Assembly (NCBI RefSeq): GCF_000337455.1
Contig: NZ_AOIU01000018.1
Span: forward strand, 62,001 to 126,000
DNA: 64,000 nt
Source of the DNA: Halosimplex carlsbadense 2-9-1
GTDB taxonomy: Archaea; Halobacteriota; Halobacteria; Halobacteriales; Haloarculaceae
Reading direction: 5' to 3'
Below are positions 1-9,533 of this stretch, piece by piece (the first letter of the stretch is position 1; every line of letters begins with the position of its first letter). The notes under the pieces are model-generated. The model searched no databases. It was not told where the DNA came from and saw only the letters and a list, made by a program, of their open reading frames with translations. The translations under genes were made by a program, and so were the position numbers.

Positions 1-159
1 GGCGGTTACGGTTTCATCGAGACTGAGGACGCTGACGACGACGTTTTCTTCCACATGGAGGACGTGGGCGGTCCGGACCTCGAAGAGGGACAGGAAGTGG
101 AGTTCGACATTGAGCAGGCCGACAAGGGCCCGCGAGCGACCAACCTGGAGCGCCTCTAA
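1..159 (+). CDS. cspA: Cold-shock protein CspA family, 5' end outside window
   Basis: The reading frame is open from base 1 and gives the last 52 residues of a roughly 64-residue cold-shock domain protein. It shows the RNP1-like GGYGFI at the window edge and the RNP2-like VFFH. Such proteins are small OB-fold single-stranded nucleic-acid binders that act as RNA chaperones in the cytoplasm. It is nearly identical to the two genes that follow. Its TAA stop overlaps the ATG of the next gene (TAATG), so translation is probably coupled. The acidic loop (ETEDADDD) is the usual haloarchaeal form. The missing start is only an effect of the window boundary. Confidence 0.93.
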   Translation, partial: GGYGFIETEDADDDVFFHMEDVGGPDLEEGQEVEFDIEQADKGPRATNLERL

Positions 160-353
160 TGGCCTCCGGTAAAGTCGACTTCTTCAACGACACTGGCGGC
201 TACGGCTTCATCGACGCCGAGGACGAGGACGACGACGTGTTCTTCCACATGGAAGACGTCGGCGGCCCCGACCTCGAAGAGGGTCAGGAAGTCGAGTTCG
301 ACATCGAGCAGGCCGACAAGGGTCCGCGAGCGACCAACCTGGAGCGCCTGTAA
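159..353 (+). CDS. cspA: Cold-shock protein CspA family, second tandem copy
   Basis: This complete 64-residue cold-shock domain protein begins MASGKVDFFND and carries GGYGFI (RNP1) near residues 13-18 and VFFH (RNP2) near residues 27-30. The family binds single-stranded RNA or DNA and melts RNA secondary structure. The ATG uses the last A of the preceding gene's TAA stop, which argues for one polycistronic mRNA with translational coupling. The 3' half is almost base-for-base the same as in the upstream copy, suggesting recent duplication or gene conversion. No separate promoter is visible in front of it. Confidence 0.95.
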   Translation: MASGKVDFFNDTGGYGFIDAEDEDDDVFFHMEDVGGPDLEEGQEVEFDIEQADKGPRATNLERL

Positions 354-355
354 CA

Positions 356-550
356 ATGGCGAAAGGTAAGGTCGACTTCTTCAACGACACTGGCGGCTAC
401 GGCTTCATCGACGCCGAGGACGAGGACGAGGACGTGTTCTTCCACATGGAAGACATCGGCGGCCCCGACCTCGAAGAAGGCGAGGAAGTGGAGTTCGACA
501 TCGAGCAGGCCGACAAGGGCCCGCGCGCGTCGAACCTCACCCGACTGTAA
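356..550 (+). CDS. cspA: Cold-shock protein CspA family, third tandem copy
   Basis: This is a third 64-residue cold-shock domain protein, starting MAKGKVDFFND two bases after the stop of the preceding copy. RNP1 (GGYGFI) and RNP2 (VFFH) are intact. It differs from copy two by a handful of residues, mainly in the acidic loop (DEDED for DEDDD) and the C-terminal ASNLTRL, so it is the most diverged of the three. It is the last gene of the unit, which runs into an inverted-repeat region before the convergent aldo/keto reductase gene. Role inferred from the family: RNA chaperone in the cytoplasm. Confidence 0.95.
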   Translation: MAKGKVDFFNDTGGYGFIDAEDEDEDVFFHMEDIGGPDLEEGEEVEFDIEQADKGPRASNLTRL

Positions 551-641
551 GTCGCTGACTCCGACTACGGCGTCAGCGACGGGCTGACTCCGAATTCTAC
601 CACTCTCACACCGACGAGCGACGGCGCCGTCGCTCGCGGTG
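551..641. terminator. Bidirectional inverted-repeat region between convergent genes
   Basis: Immediately after the last cold-shock gene there is a perfect 9-bp inverted repeat (551-559 with 572-580, loop 12). Further on, 615-636 is a perfect 22-bp GC-rich palindrome, extended by 5-bp arms at 609-613 and 637-641 with one bulged A. It lies between two genes transcribed toward each other, where a shared transcription stop is expected. Archaeal terminators are usually T-runs, and no long T-run is present, so termination is an inference; the structures may instead protect 3' ends. Confidence 0.5.
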
Positions 642-676
642 TCCGTCGAAAACGGGAAAACCGACCAGCGACGCCG

Positions 677-1543
677 CTACTGCGGGTCGATGCCGTTCAG
701 CGTCGCCATGTCCTCGTCGGTCAACTCGACCTGCGAGGCGGCGACGTTCGATTCGAGGTGGTCGACGCTGGAGGTGCCCGGGATCGGCAGGGTCACGTCC
801 GAGTGGTGGAGCAGCCACGCGAGCGCGACTTGCCGGCGGGACGCATCGTGGGCCTCGCCGACTTCGTCGAGGACGCCGCCGACCCCGTCGTCGTCGACGG
901 TGTACAGCGGTCCCCAGGGGATGAAGCCCACGTCGTACTCCTCGCAGGCGGCGAGTACGTCCTCGTCGCCGCGGTAGGCGACGTTGTACTGGTTCTGGAC
1001 CGTCGCGATGTCGACGATGTCGCGGGCCAGATCCAGCTGCTCGACGGAGACGTTCGACAGGCCGACGTGGTCGATCTGGCCGGCGTCTTTCATCTCGGCG
1101 AAGGCGTGGACGGAGTCCTCGAAGTCCGTGTCGGGGTCCGGGCGGTGGAACTGATACAGATCGATGGAGTCGACGCCCAGCCGATCGAGGCTCGCGAGGA
1201 CCTGGTTGTGGAGGAACTGCGGGTCGCCGTGCGTCGGCCACTCGCCCTCGCGGTGGCGCAGGAGGCCGGCCTTCGAGGCGACCACCGGGTCGGCGTCGAC
1301 CTCGGCCAGCGCCTCGTTCAGGATGCGCTCGCTGACCCCCGGGCCGTAGGAGTCGGCCGTGTCGACGAAGTCGACGCCAAGTTCGGTCGCGCGGTGGACG
1401 ACCTCCCGGGCCGCTTGCTCGTCGTCCGGTCGGCCGATGATATCCTCGCCTGTCAGGCGCATCGCACCGAAACCCAGCCGGTGGACGGTCAACTCCCCGC
1501 CGATGTCGAACGTGTCGCTCTCGTTGTGTACGTCGTCAGTCAT
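677..1543 (-). CDS. Aldo/keto reductase
   Basis: This 288-residue cytoplasmic NAD(P)H-dependent oxidoreductase has the (alpha/beta)8 aldo/keto reductase fold. The catalytic tetrad is visible: Asp and Tyr in VDTADSYGP, Lys in VVASKAG and His in LYQFHRPD. GLSNVSVEQL matches the family's GxSN element. It resembles the YajO/Tas-like subgroup that reduces small aldehydes and ketones; the real substrate cannot be read from sequence. The ATG at 1541-1543 gives the normal family length. It converges with the cold-shock genes and stands as a single-gene unit. Confidence 0.92.
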   Translation of the reverse strand: MTDDVHNESDTFDIGGELTVHRLGFGAMRLTGEDIIGRPDDEQAAREVVHRATELGVDFVDTADSYGPGVSERILNEALAEVDADPVVASKAGLLRHREGEWPTHGDPQFLHNQVLASLDRLGVDSIDLYQFHRPDPDTDFEDSVHAFAEMKDAGQIDHVGLSNVSVEQLDLARDIVDIATVQNQYNVAYRGDEDVLAACEEYDVGFIPWGPLYTVDDDGVGGVLDEVGEAHDASRRQVALAWLLHHSDVTLPIPGTSSVDHLESNVAASQVELTDEDMATLNGIDPQ

Positions 1544-1641
1544 ACCAGTCCGTTCTGAGGCGTCCGTCCACTAAGGGGTGGGGAAGGCGGAAGGACACGT
1601 GGGGTTCGAACCGCCCGTGGCCGGTTGTGCTCCCTCGGTGG

Positions 1642-1812
1642 TCACTGCAGTTTCTCGCGTGCGACGAACACCGTCTTCAGCTTTCGACCGCAACCGGGAC
1701 AGCACAACCACTGCCGGTTCGTCGGGTCCGGGTCCGCTATCCTCTCGCTGCGAATCGCCTCGGTGCGGGGCACCGACCGCTCGCAGGTCTCGCAGTGGAG
1801 CGTGTCGCTCAC
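1642..1812 (-). CDS. Small zinc-ribbon protein, 56 aa
   Basis: A GTG-initiated frame encodes 56 residues beginning VSDTLHCETCERS and containing a second cysteine group, LCCPGCGRK. CxxC plus CPGC spaced by about 30 residues is a typical zinc ribbon. Many haloarchaeal genomes carry very small proteins of this kind, some shown elsewhere to affect growth or biofilm; no specific function can be assigned here. There is no in-frame ATG upstream, and GTG-AGC-GAC (MSD-like) is a common haloarchaeal start. The gene lies between the reductase and katG, all on the minus strand. It is too short for most automatic callers. Confidence 0.72.
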   Translation of the reverse strand: MSDTLHCETCERSVPRTEAIRSERIADPDPTNRQWLCCPGCGRKLKTVFVAREKLQ

Positions 1813-1913
1813 GATCGGCGGTACGCGAGCGAGCGCAAAATCGCATCGGACCGGGCGACGGCGGAGAAAACTGGAGCGAAAACCCCGCGGCAGTCAGTCC
1901 GTTCGGCGCGGCG

Positions 1914-4076
<2,163 letters not shown>

Positions 4077-4260
4077 TCATTGTTCTAGTCGTGTTGTTGT
4101 TGCATAAGGCTTCCTTTGGATAGGAGCAACCCACTCCTGTCACCAGAATCGGAACCTGACGCGAACGACTCGCTCACCCCATCGAACGGTCGGAATTCGC
4201 GACCCGGCTGCAACGCCGTCGAGCCGGTCGCGGCGTGTCGGCGCGGTCGGCAGCGAGGGG

Positions 4261-4267
4261 ATTTAAT
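4261..4267 (+). promoter_or_regulatory. TATA box of the M48 protease gene
   Basis: ATTTAAT is centred 27 nt before the ATG at 4291, the spacing expected for a haloarchaeal promoter producing a leaderless transcript. It lies in otherwise GC-rich sequence. It supports 4291 as the start codon. Confidence 0.6.
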
Positions 4268-4290
4268 GGGACGGTTCCGTAGCGAGTCAC

Positions 4291-5592
4291 ATGCTCGCAT
4301 TTCACGTCGCCTTCCTCGCCCTGCTGGTCGGGACGGAGGCGTTTTTCACCTGGCTGGCGGCGCTGAACGTCCGCTACGGCGCCGAGGCGGTCACCCGCGA
4401 AGCCGAGTGGTTCGACGACCGGCTCGACGTCGACGACACCGACGAGCTGCTGGGCTACCAGCGCGCGACGACCGGCGCCTCACAGCTGGAGGCGTGGATC
4501 GGCCTCGCGCTACTCTTGGTCGTCCTCTACGCCGGGCTGCTGGCCGACGCCGTCGCCGCCGTCGAGTCGCTGGGGCTCGGCACCGTGCCCTCGGGCGTCG
4601 TCTTCTTCCTCGGCGTCGTCGTCGCCCTCCAGATCACCTCGATCCCTTTCGATCTGTTCGACACGTTCGTCGTCGAGGAGATCTTCGGATTCAACGAGCA
4701 GTCGCCGCGGCTGTGGCTCCGGGACAAACTCGTCGGGCTCGCAGTCGCGCTGGTGTTCACCGCGGCCATCGCCGCGGCGGTGCTGTGGGTCGTCGAGTCG
4801 TTCCAGAACCTGTGGTGGCTGGGTGCCTGGGCGCTGTTCGTCGCGTTCTCGCTCTCGATGATGGTGGTCTACCCCCGGGTGATCGCACCGCTGTTCAACG
4901 ATTTCGAGCCCGTCGAAGAGGGCGAGTTGCACGACGCCGTCACCGATGTGTTCGACCGCGCGGGCTTCGAGTGCTCGCAGATCTACGTGATGGACGCCAG
5001 CCGGCGCAGCGGCCACTCCAACGCCTACTTCGTCGGCTTCGGCGCGACCAAGCGCGTCGTGCTGTTCGACACGCTGGTCGAGCAGATGGAGACCGACGAG
5101 CTCCAGGGAGTGCTGGCCCACGAACTCGCCCACTGGAAGAAGGCTCACATCTGGAAGCGCGTCGGGAGTTCGGCCCTCCAGATGGGGGTTCTCCTGTTCG
5201 TCGCCTACCAGCTCGTGACGGGGCCGTGGCTGTACGACATGTTCGGCCTGGCGACCGGCGCGGGCAAACCCGTCTACGCCGGGCTCCTGCTGGCCGCGCT
5301 CGTCTTACAGCCGCTCTCTCGACTCACGAGCCCGATCGAGAACCGGCTTTCGCTGGCCCACGAGCGCGAGGCCGACGCCTTCGCCGTCGAAGTGATGGGC
5401 GACGGCGAACCGATGGTCGGCGCGCTCACTCGCCTCGCCAGCGAGAACCTCTCGAACCCCTTCCCCCACCCCCTCTACGAGACGTTCCACTACACCCACC
5501 CCCCGATCCCCGAGCGGGTGCGGAACATCCGTCGTCGGGCCGACGCGGCAGCGAGCGACGCCGACGATACCTCCGCCGCAAAGGCCGACTAG
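4291..5592 (+). CDS. Ste24-like M48 family membrane metalloprotease
   Basis: This 433-residue integral membrane zinc protease has the zinc motif in VLAHELAHWKKAH (HEXXH) near residue 275. The third ligand Glu is in AHEREADAFAVEVM near residue 360. Several hydrophobic helices precede the catalytic part, and the first begins at residue 2. The overall architecture matches CAAX prenyl protease 1 (Ste24) rather than the shorter HtpX. Archaeal members are thought to take part in membrane protein quality control; a prenyl-CAAX substrate is not expected. It is followed after about 100 bp by otsA but probably has its own promoter (TATA at 4261). Confidence 0.9.
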   Translation: MLAFHVAFLALLVGTEAFFTWLAALNVRYGAEAVTREAEWFDDRLDVDDTDELLGYQRATTGASQLEAWIGLALLLVVLYAGLLADAVAAVESLGLGTVPSGVVFFLGVVVALQITSIPFDLFDTFVVEEIFGFNEQSPRLWLRDKLVGLAVALVFTAAIAAAVLWVVESFQNLWWLGAWALFVAFSLSMMVVYPRVIAPLFNDFEPVEEGELHDAVTDVFDRAGFECSQIYVMDASRRSGHSNAYFVGFGATKRVVLFDTLVEQMETDELQGVLAHELAHWKKAHIWKRVGSSALQMGVLLFVAYQLVTGPWLYDMFGLATGAGKPVYAGLLLAALVLQPLSRLTSPIENRLSLAHEREADAFAVEVMGDGEPMVGALTRLASENLSNPFPHPLYETFHYTHPPIPERVRNIRRRADAAASDADDTSAAKAD

Positions 5593-5695
5593 AGAACGCC
5601 TACCACCCTCCCGGACCCGGAGACGACGGGTCGTCCACCCGCAGGTGCAAGCCGCGGCCATACCCCCCTGGCGGGGGAAGGTCGGATAGCTCGAC

Positions 5696-7246
5696 ATGCC
5701 GAACACACACCTGCGTGCGGACCGGGTCGAAGCCGACTTCGACCGGCTCCTGTCGGCGGCGGGCGACGGGCTCGTCGTCGCTTCGAACCGACAACCGTAC
5801 AGACACGACTACGGCGACGACGGCGAGGTGACGGTCGACCGGCCGGCCGGGGGGCTGACCGCCGGCCTCGACGAGGTCATGCGTCGCGTCGACGGCACCT
5901 GGATCGCCTGGGGTGACGGCGAGGCCGACGCCGCGGTCGTCGACGGCGACGACACCGTCGCGGTCCCGCCCGACGGCGACGCCGGCGGGACCTACACCCT
6001 CCGTCGGCTGTGGCTCGACGGGGACGAGGTTCAGGGGTACTACTACGAGCTGTCCAACCAGGTGCTGTGGCCGCTGTGTCACGCCGCGCTGGCCACCGTC
6101 GAGAGCTGCGGCGACGCCTGGGCGGACTACCGCCGGGTCAACGAGCAGTTCGCCGACGCGATGGCCGCCGCCGCGACCGACGCCGACGGTGACCCGCTCG
6201 TCTGGCTCCACGACTACCACCTCGCGCTCGCGCCTCGACAGCTCCGCGAGCGGGCCGGCGCCGGCCCCACGCTCGCCCACACCTGGCACATCCCCTGGCC
6301 CAGCTGGGACACGTTCCGGGCCTGTCCGAACCGCGACGCGCTCCTCGACGGCCTGCTCGGCAACGACCTGCTCGTCTTCCACGTCCCGCGCTACTGCGAG
6401 AACTTCCTGCGAAGCGCCGACCGCGGGCTCGACGGGGCGGCCGTCGACGTCGACGCCGGAACCGTCGAGTACCGCGGCCGGACCACGACCGTCAGGGCCG
6501 CGCCGATGGGCGTCCCGGCCGACCGCATCCGCGAGCAGGCCGGAAGCGCGGAGGCGGCCGGCTTCCGCGCGGCCTTCCGGAAAAACCGCGGCATCGACCG
6601 CGACACCCGGCTCGCCGTCGGCGTCGACCGCCTCGACTACACCAAGGGCGTCGTCCAGCGACTCGACGCCTTCGAGCGGCTGTTCGCCGACAACCCACGG
6701 TACCGCGGCGAACTCACGTTCGTCCAGATCGGCACCGAGAGCCGCTCGGCCATCCCCGCCTACGCCGACTACCAGGAGCGCGTCGAGGCGGCCGTCGACC
6801 GGGTCAACGACCGCTTCGCGACCGACGACTGGCGCCCCGTCGTCTACACGACGGACATGATCTCCAACGAGGGCCTGGCGGGGCTGTACCGCGAGGCCGA
6901 CCTGGGGGTCGTCAGCCCCGTCCGCGACGGGATGAACCTCGTCGCCCAGGAGTACGTCGCCGCGGGGGCCGACGACCCGGGCGTGCTCGTCCTCAGCGAC
7001 CAGGCCGGCGTCCACGACACCCTCGGCGAGTGGGCCGTCTCCGTCCGCCCTCACGACACGAACGGCTTCGCCGCCGCGCTCGACGACGCGCTGTCGATGC
7101 CCGAGCGCGAGCGCCGCCGTCGCGCCAACGCGCTGGCCGACGGGATCGAGGACGACGACCTCGATTCGTGGCTCGCTGACGTGCTCAGCGCGGTCGCCGG
7201 CGTCGCCAGCGCCGACGGGGGTGTGCCCACCCGTGCAGACCACTGA
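5696..7246 (+). CDS. otsA: Trehalose-6-phosphate synthase OtsA
   Basis: This 516-residue GT20 glycosyltransferase joins UDP- (or other NDP-) glucose to glucose-6-phosphate to give trehalose-6-phosphate. Family signatures are present in order: SNRQPYRHDY near the N-terminus, WLHDYHLAL, GVDRLDYTKGV, and the nucleotide-sugar site SPVRDGMNLVAQEY near the C-terminus. The gene overlaps the start of otsB, so the two are co-translated and form a two-step trehalose pathway. Trehalose is a compatible solute, which fits a salt-adapted cell. The length is normal and nothing is broken. Confidence 0.96.
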   Translation: MPNTHLRADRVEADFDRLLSAAGDGLVVASNRQPYRHDYGDDGEVTVDRPAGGLTAGLDEVMRRVDGTWIAWGDGEADAAVVDGDDTVAVPPDGDAGGTYTLRRLWLDGDEVQGYYYELSNQVLWPLCHAALATVESCGDAWADYRRVNEQFADAMAAAATDADGDPLVWLHDYHLALAPRQLRERAGAGPTLAHTWHIPWPSWDTFRACPNRDALLDGLLGNDLLVFHVPRYCENFLRSADRGLDGAAVDVDAGTVEYRGRTTTVRAAPMGVPADRIREQAGSAEAAGFRAAFRKNRGIDRDTRLAVGVDRLDYTKGVVQRLDAFERLFADNPRYRGELTFVQIGTESRSAIPAYADYQERVEAAVDRVNDRFATDDWRPVVYTTDMISNEGLAGLYREADLGVVSPVRDGMNLVAQEYVAAGADDPGVLVLSDQAGVHDTLGEWAVSVRPHDTNGFAAALDDALSMPERERRRRANALADGIEDDDLDSWLADVLSAVAGVASADGGVPTRADH

Positions 7247-8039
7247 CGCGCTGCCGCTGTGGCTCGCCCGCGAGACCGTCGCCGACCGCCTGGCCACCGC
7301 GCCGGGCGTCGTCTGCTGCCTCGACTTCGACGGGGTGCTCGCACCCATCGTCGACGACCCCGACGCCGCCGCCATGCCCCCGGCGCTCCGCGAGCGCGTC
7401 GTCGCCCTCCGCGACCGCGACTCCGTCCGCGTCGCCGTCGTCAGCGGCCGGGAACTGGCCGACCTGCGCGACCGCATCGCCGTCGACGGGATCGCCTACG
7501 CCGGCAACCACGGCCTCGAACGCCGGGTCGACGACCGGCGCTCGGTCGCGCCCGACGCCCGCGAGAGCCGCGACGCCGTCTCGCGGGTCTGCGACCGCCT
7601 CGGCGACCGCCTCGCGCACGTCCCCGGCGTCGAGATCGAGGACAAGGGGCTGACCGCGACGGTCCACGTCCGCGGGGTGCCCGACGACCGGACCCCCGAA
7701 GTCGAGCGCGTCGTCCGGGACACTGTCGAGGAGACGACCGCTGACGGCCCCGCCATGGAGATCCGCGACGGCAAGGCCATCCGCGAGGTCCGCCCCGCCG
7801 TCGAGTGGGACAAGGGCCGCGCCGTCGAGCAGTTGGCCGAGGCGGCGCCCGACGGCTGGCTCCCCCTCTACGTCGGCGACGACGTGACCGACGAGGACGC
7901 GTTCGAAGCCCTGCGCGAGCGTGGCGACGGGCTCGGCGTCCTCGTCGGCGAACGCGAGACCGCCGCGGACTATCGGATCGAACGCCAGCGCGACGTGCGG
8001 GAGTTGCTCGACCTGGTTGTCGACGCGCAGGGGCAGTGA
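7233..8039 (+). CDS. otsB: Trehalose-6-phosphate phosphatase OtsB
   Basis: This HAD-superfamily phosphatase of about 268 residues removes phosphate from trehalose-6-phosphate. HAD motif I is LDFDGVLAPIVDDP near residue 30, with VVSGRE (motif II region), GNHGLE, and the acidic motif IV GDDVTDEDAF. The start is uncertain: GTG at 7233 gives a 14-base overlap with otsA, while GTG at 7221 would add four residues. Both lie inside the otsA 3' end, a typical translational-coupling arrangement. A 57-base gap separates it from the small membrane protein downstream. Confidence 0.93.
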   Translation: MQTTDALPLWLARETVADRLATAPGVVCCLDFDGVLAPIVDDPDAAAMPPALRERVVALRDRDSVRVAVVSGRELADLRDRIAVDGIAYAGNHGLERRVDDRRSVAPDARESRDAVSRVCDRLGDRLAHVPGVEIEDKGLTATVHVRGVPDDRTPEVERVVRDTVEETTADGPAMEIRDGKAIREVRPAVEWDKGRAVEQLAEAAPDGWLPLYVGDDVTDEDAFEALRERGDGLGVLVGERETAADYRIERQRDVRELLDLVVDAQGQ

Positions 8040-8096
8040 CCGCCGTCGCGCTCCCGCGCCAACAGTAATGTGGCCCGGGACCGAACGAACGGTCCG

Positions 8097-8297
8097 ATGC
8101 GCGACCTGCTCGCGGACGCCCTGGCGCCGACGCGGTACAACGTGGCCGCCGCGGTCAGCGCCGTCGCGCTCCTCGTCGTCGCCTACGTCCTCGTCCCCCA
8201 TCCCTACGTCCAGTACGGGGCGTGGCTCGTCATCTTCACCGTCTGGATGGTGTGGTTCGTCTACCTCGGCGTCGACCACGTCTACGGGATCGACTGA
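8097..8297 (+). CDS. Small two-helix membrane protein
   Basis: This 66-residue protein has two hydrophobic segments, roughly residues 17-35 (VAAAVSAVALLVVAYVLVP) and 43-60, and ends in VYLGVDHVYGID. No family is recognised. It follows otsB after 57 bases on the same strand and could belong to the same transcript. An upstream in-frame GTG at 8070 would lengthen it by nine charged residues. The ATG is preferred because it leaves a conventional short N-terminus before the first helix. A membrane role is inferred only from hydrophobicity. Confidence 0.68.
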   Translation: MRDLLADALAPTRYNVAAAVSAVALLVVAYVLVPHPYVQYGAWLVIFTVWMVWFVYLGVDHVYGID

Positions 8298-8337
8298 CGG
8301 CGCCTGCACTCGCTGTGAAACCGCGTTGCCGGCGTCG

Positions 8338-9411
8338 TCAGTCGTCGTCCGCGGGCTGCTCGTCGCCGCTCTCGGGCTCCTCGGCGGCCTCGATCCGCGG
8401 CCCGGCGGCGTGGCCCTCGTGTGCGACCGCCGTCGCGAGCAACTCCTGGGAGACGGCGGGCACGTCGCCCGAGGAAACCGGGCCGAGTTCGTCGATGGCC
8501 TCCGTCGAGCGCGGGAACGGCCGGGCGTCCATGTGGATGGCGATGCCGGCCTTGGCGCCCTGACCCATTGCGACGGGGATCTGGTTGTGGCCGGGGGTCA
8601 CGTCGCCGACGGCGTAGACGCCGTCGACGCTGGTACGACCGTGGTCGTCTACCTCGACGGTGCCGTCGTCGGTGAGTTCACAGCCCAGCGACTCGTGGAG
8701 GTCGGTGTTGTACTCCGAGCCGAGCATCGGGAAGCCGCCGCGGTACTCCCGGACCGTGCCGTCGTCGAACTCGAACGATTCCAGCCAGCCGCCGTCGTCG
8801 CGATTCGAGGCGGTGATCTCCGCCTCGACCACGTCGACGGGGTGGTTGTCCACCATCTCCGCCGTGTCCGCGCTCCACTCGGGCTCGTCGCCGCGAGTGA
8901 GCACGTCCACGTCGTCGGTGAAGTTCAGCATGATCATCGCGACGTAGGCGGCCGAATCGCCCGTACCCATCACGTACACCGGTTCGTCGACGAACATGTA
9001 GGCGTCGCAGTGTAGGCAGTAGTGGAGGCCGCGGCCCGTCGGCGGCAGCGGCGGGTCCGGTCGCACGTCCGAGAAGCCCGTCGCCAGGACCACCTGGTCG
9101 GCGCCGTATTCCGCGTCGCTGCCGTCGATTCTGAACGACCCGTCGTCGACGCGTTCGACTCCTTCGACGAAGTCCCGGTGTACGTCGGCGCCGTAGGATT
9201 CGACCTGCTCCTTGGCGGTTTCGAGGAACTCGACGCCGCCGGTCTCCTCGGTGACGCCGATGACGTTGTGGGTGTCCTGCATCATCGCGGCGCGGCCGCC
9301 GCCGCGGTCGACCAGCGCGGTGTCGAGGCCCAGCCGCGTCGTGTAGAGCGCGGCGGTCAGCCCCGCCGGCCCGCCGCCGACCACGACTACGTCGTACTCG
9401 CTGTCGCTCAT
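8338..9411 (-). CDS. Thioredoxin-reductase-like FAD/NAD(P) oxidoreductase
   Basis: This 357-residue flavoprotein has an FAD-binding VVVGGGPAGLTAALYTTRLG at the N-terminus, a nucleotide site around YVMGTGDSAAYVA, and the second FAD motif SVDGVYAVGDVTPG. A redox cysteine pair is present as HYCLHCDAY near residue 135, in the place where thioredoxin reductases carry CATC. It therefore probably passes electrons from NAD(P)H to a disulfide partner, although no thioredoxin gene is adjacent. A short acidic tail (EEPESGDEQPADDD) follows the catalytic core. A TATA-like GTTTAAG lies 20-30 nt upstream. It faces otsB and the small membrane gene convergently. Confidence 0.9.
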   Translation of the reverse strand: MSDSEYDVVVVGGGPAGLTAALYTTRLGLDTALVDRGGGRAAMMQDTHNVIGVTEETGGVEFLETAKEQVESYGADVHRDFVEGVERVDDGSFRIDGSDAEYGADQVVLATGFSDVRPDPPLPPTGRGLHYCLHCDAYMFVDEPVYVMGTGDSAAYVAMIMLNFTDDVDVLTRGDEPEWSADTAEMVDNHPVDVVEAEITASNRDDGGWLESFEFDDGTVREYRGGFPMLGSEYNTDLHESLGCELTDDGTVEVDDHGRTSVDGVYAVGDVTPGHNQIPVAMGQGAKAGIAIHMDARPFPRSTEAIDELGPVSSGDVPAVSQELLATAVAHEGHAAGPRIEAAEEPESGDEQPADDD

Positions 9412-9533
9412 GTACCCGCCGCTAGCGAACGAGCCCGCTTAAACCCCGTTATAGCGGTGACCGCGCACACTCGCCGCGACGGGTCGGTGTTCGGCGGTCC
9501 GGCCGTCGACGGTCGGGCGACCGGGCGGAGGAG

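Noticed and set aside
1588-1622. GGTTCGAACC-like element resembling a tRNA T-arm
   Set aside because: The T-stem cannot form five pairs on either strand and there is no acceptor, D or anticodon arm at the right distance.
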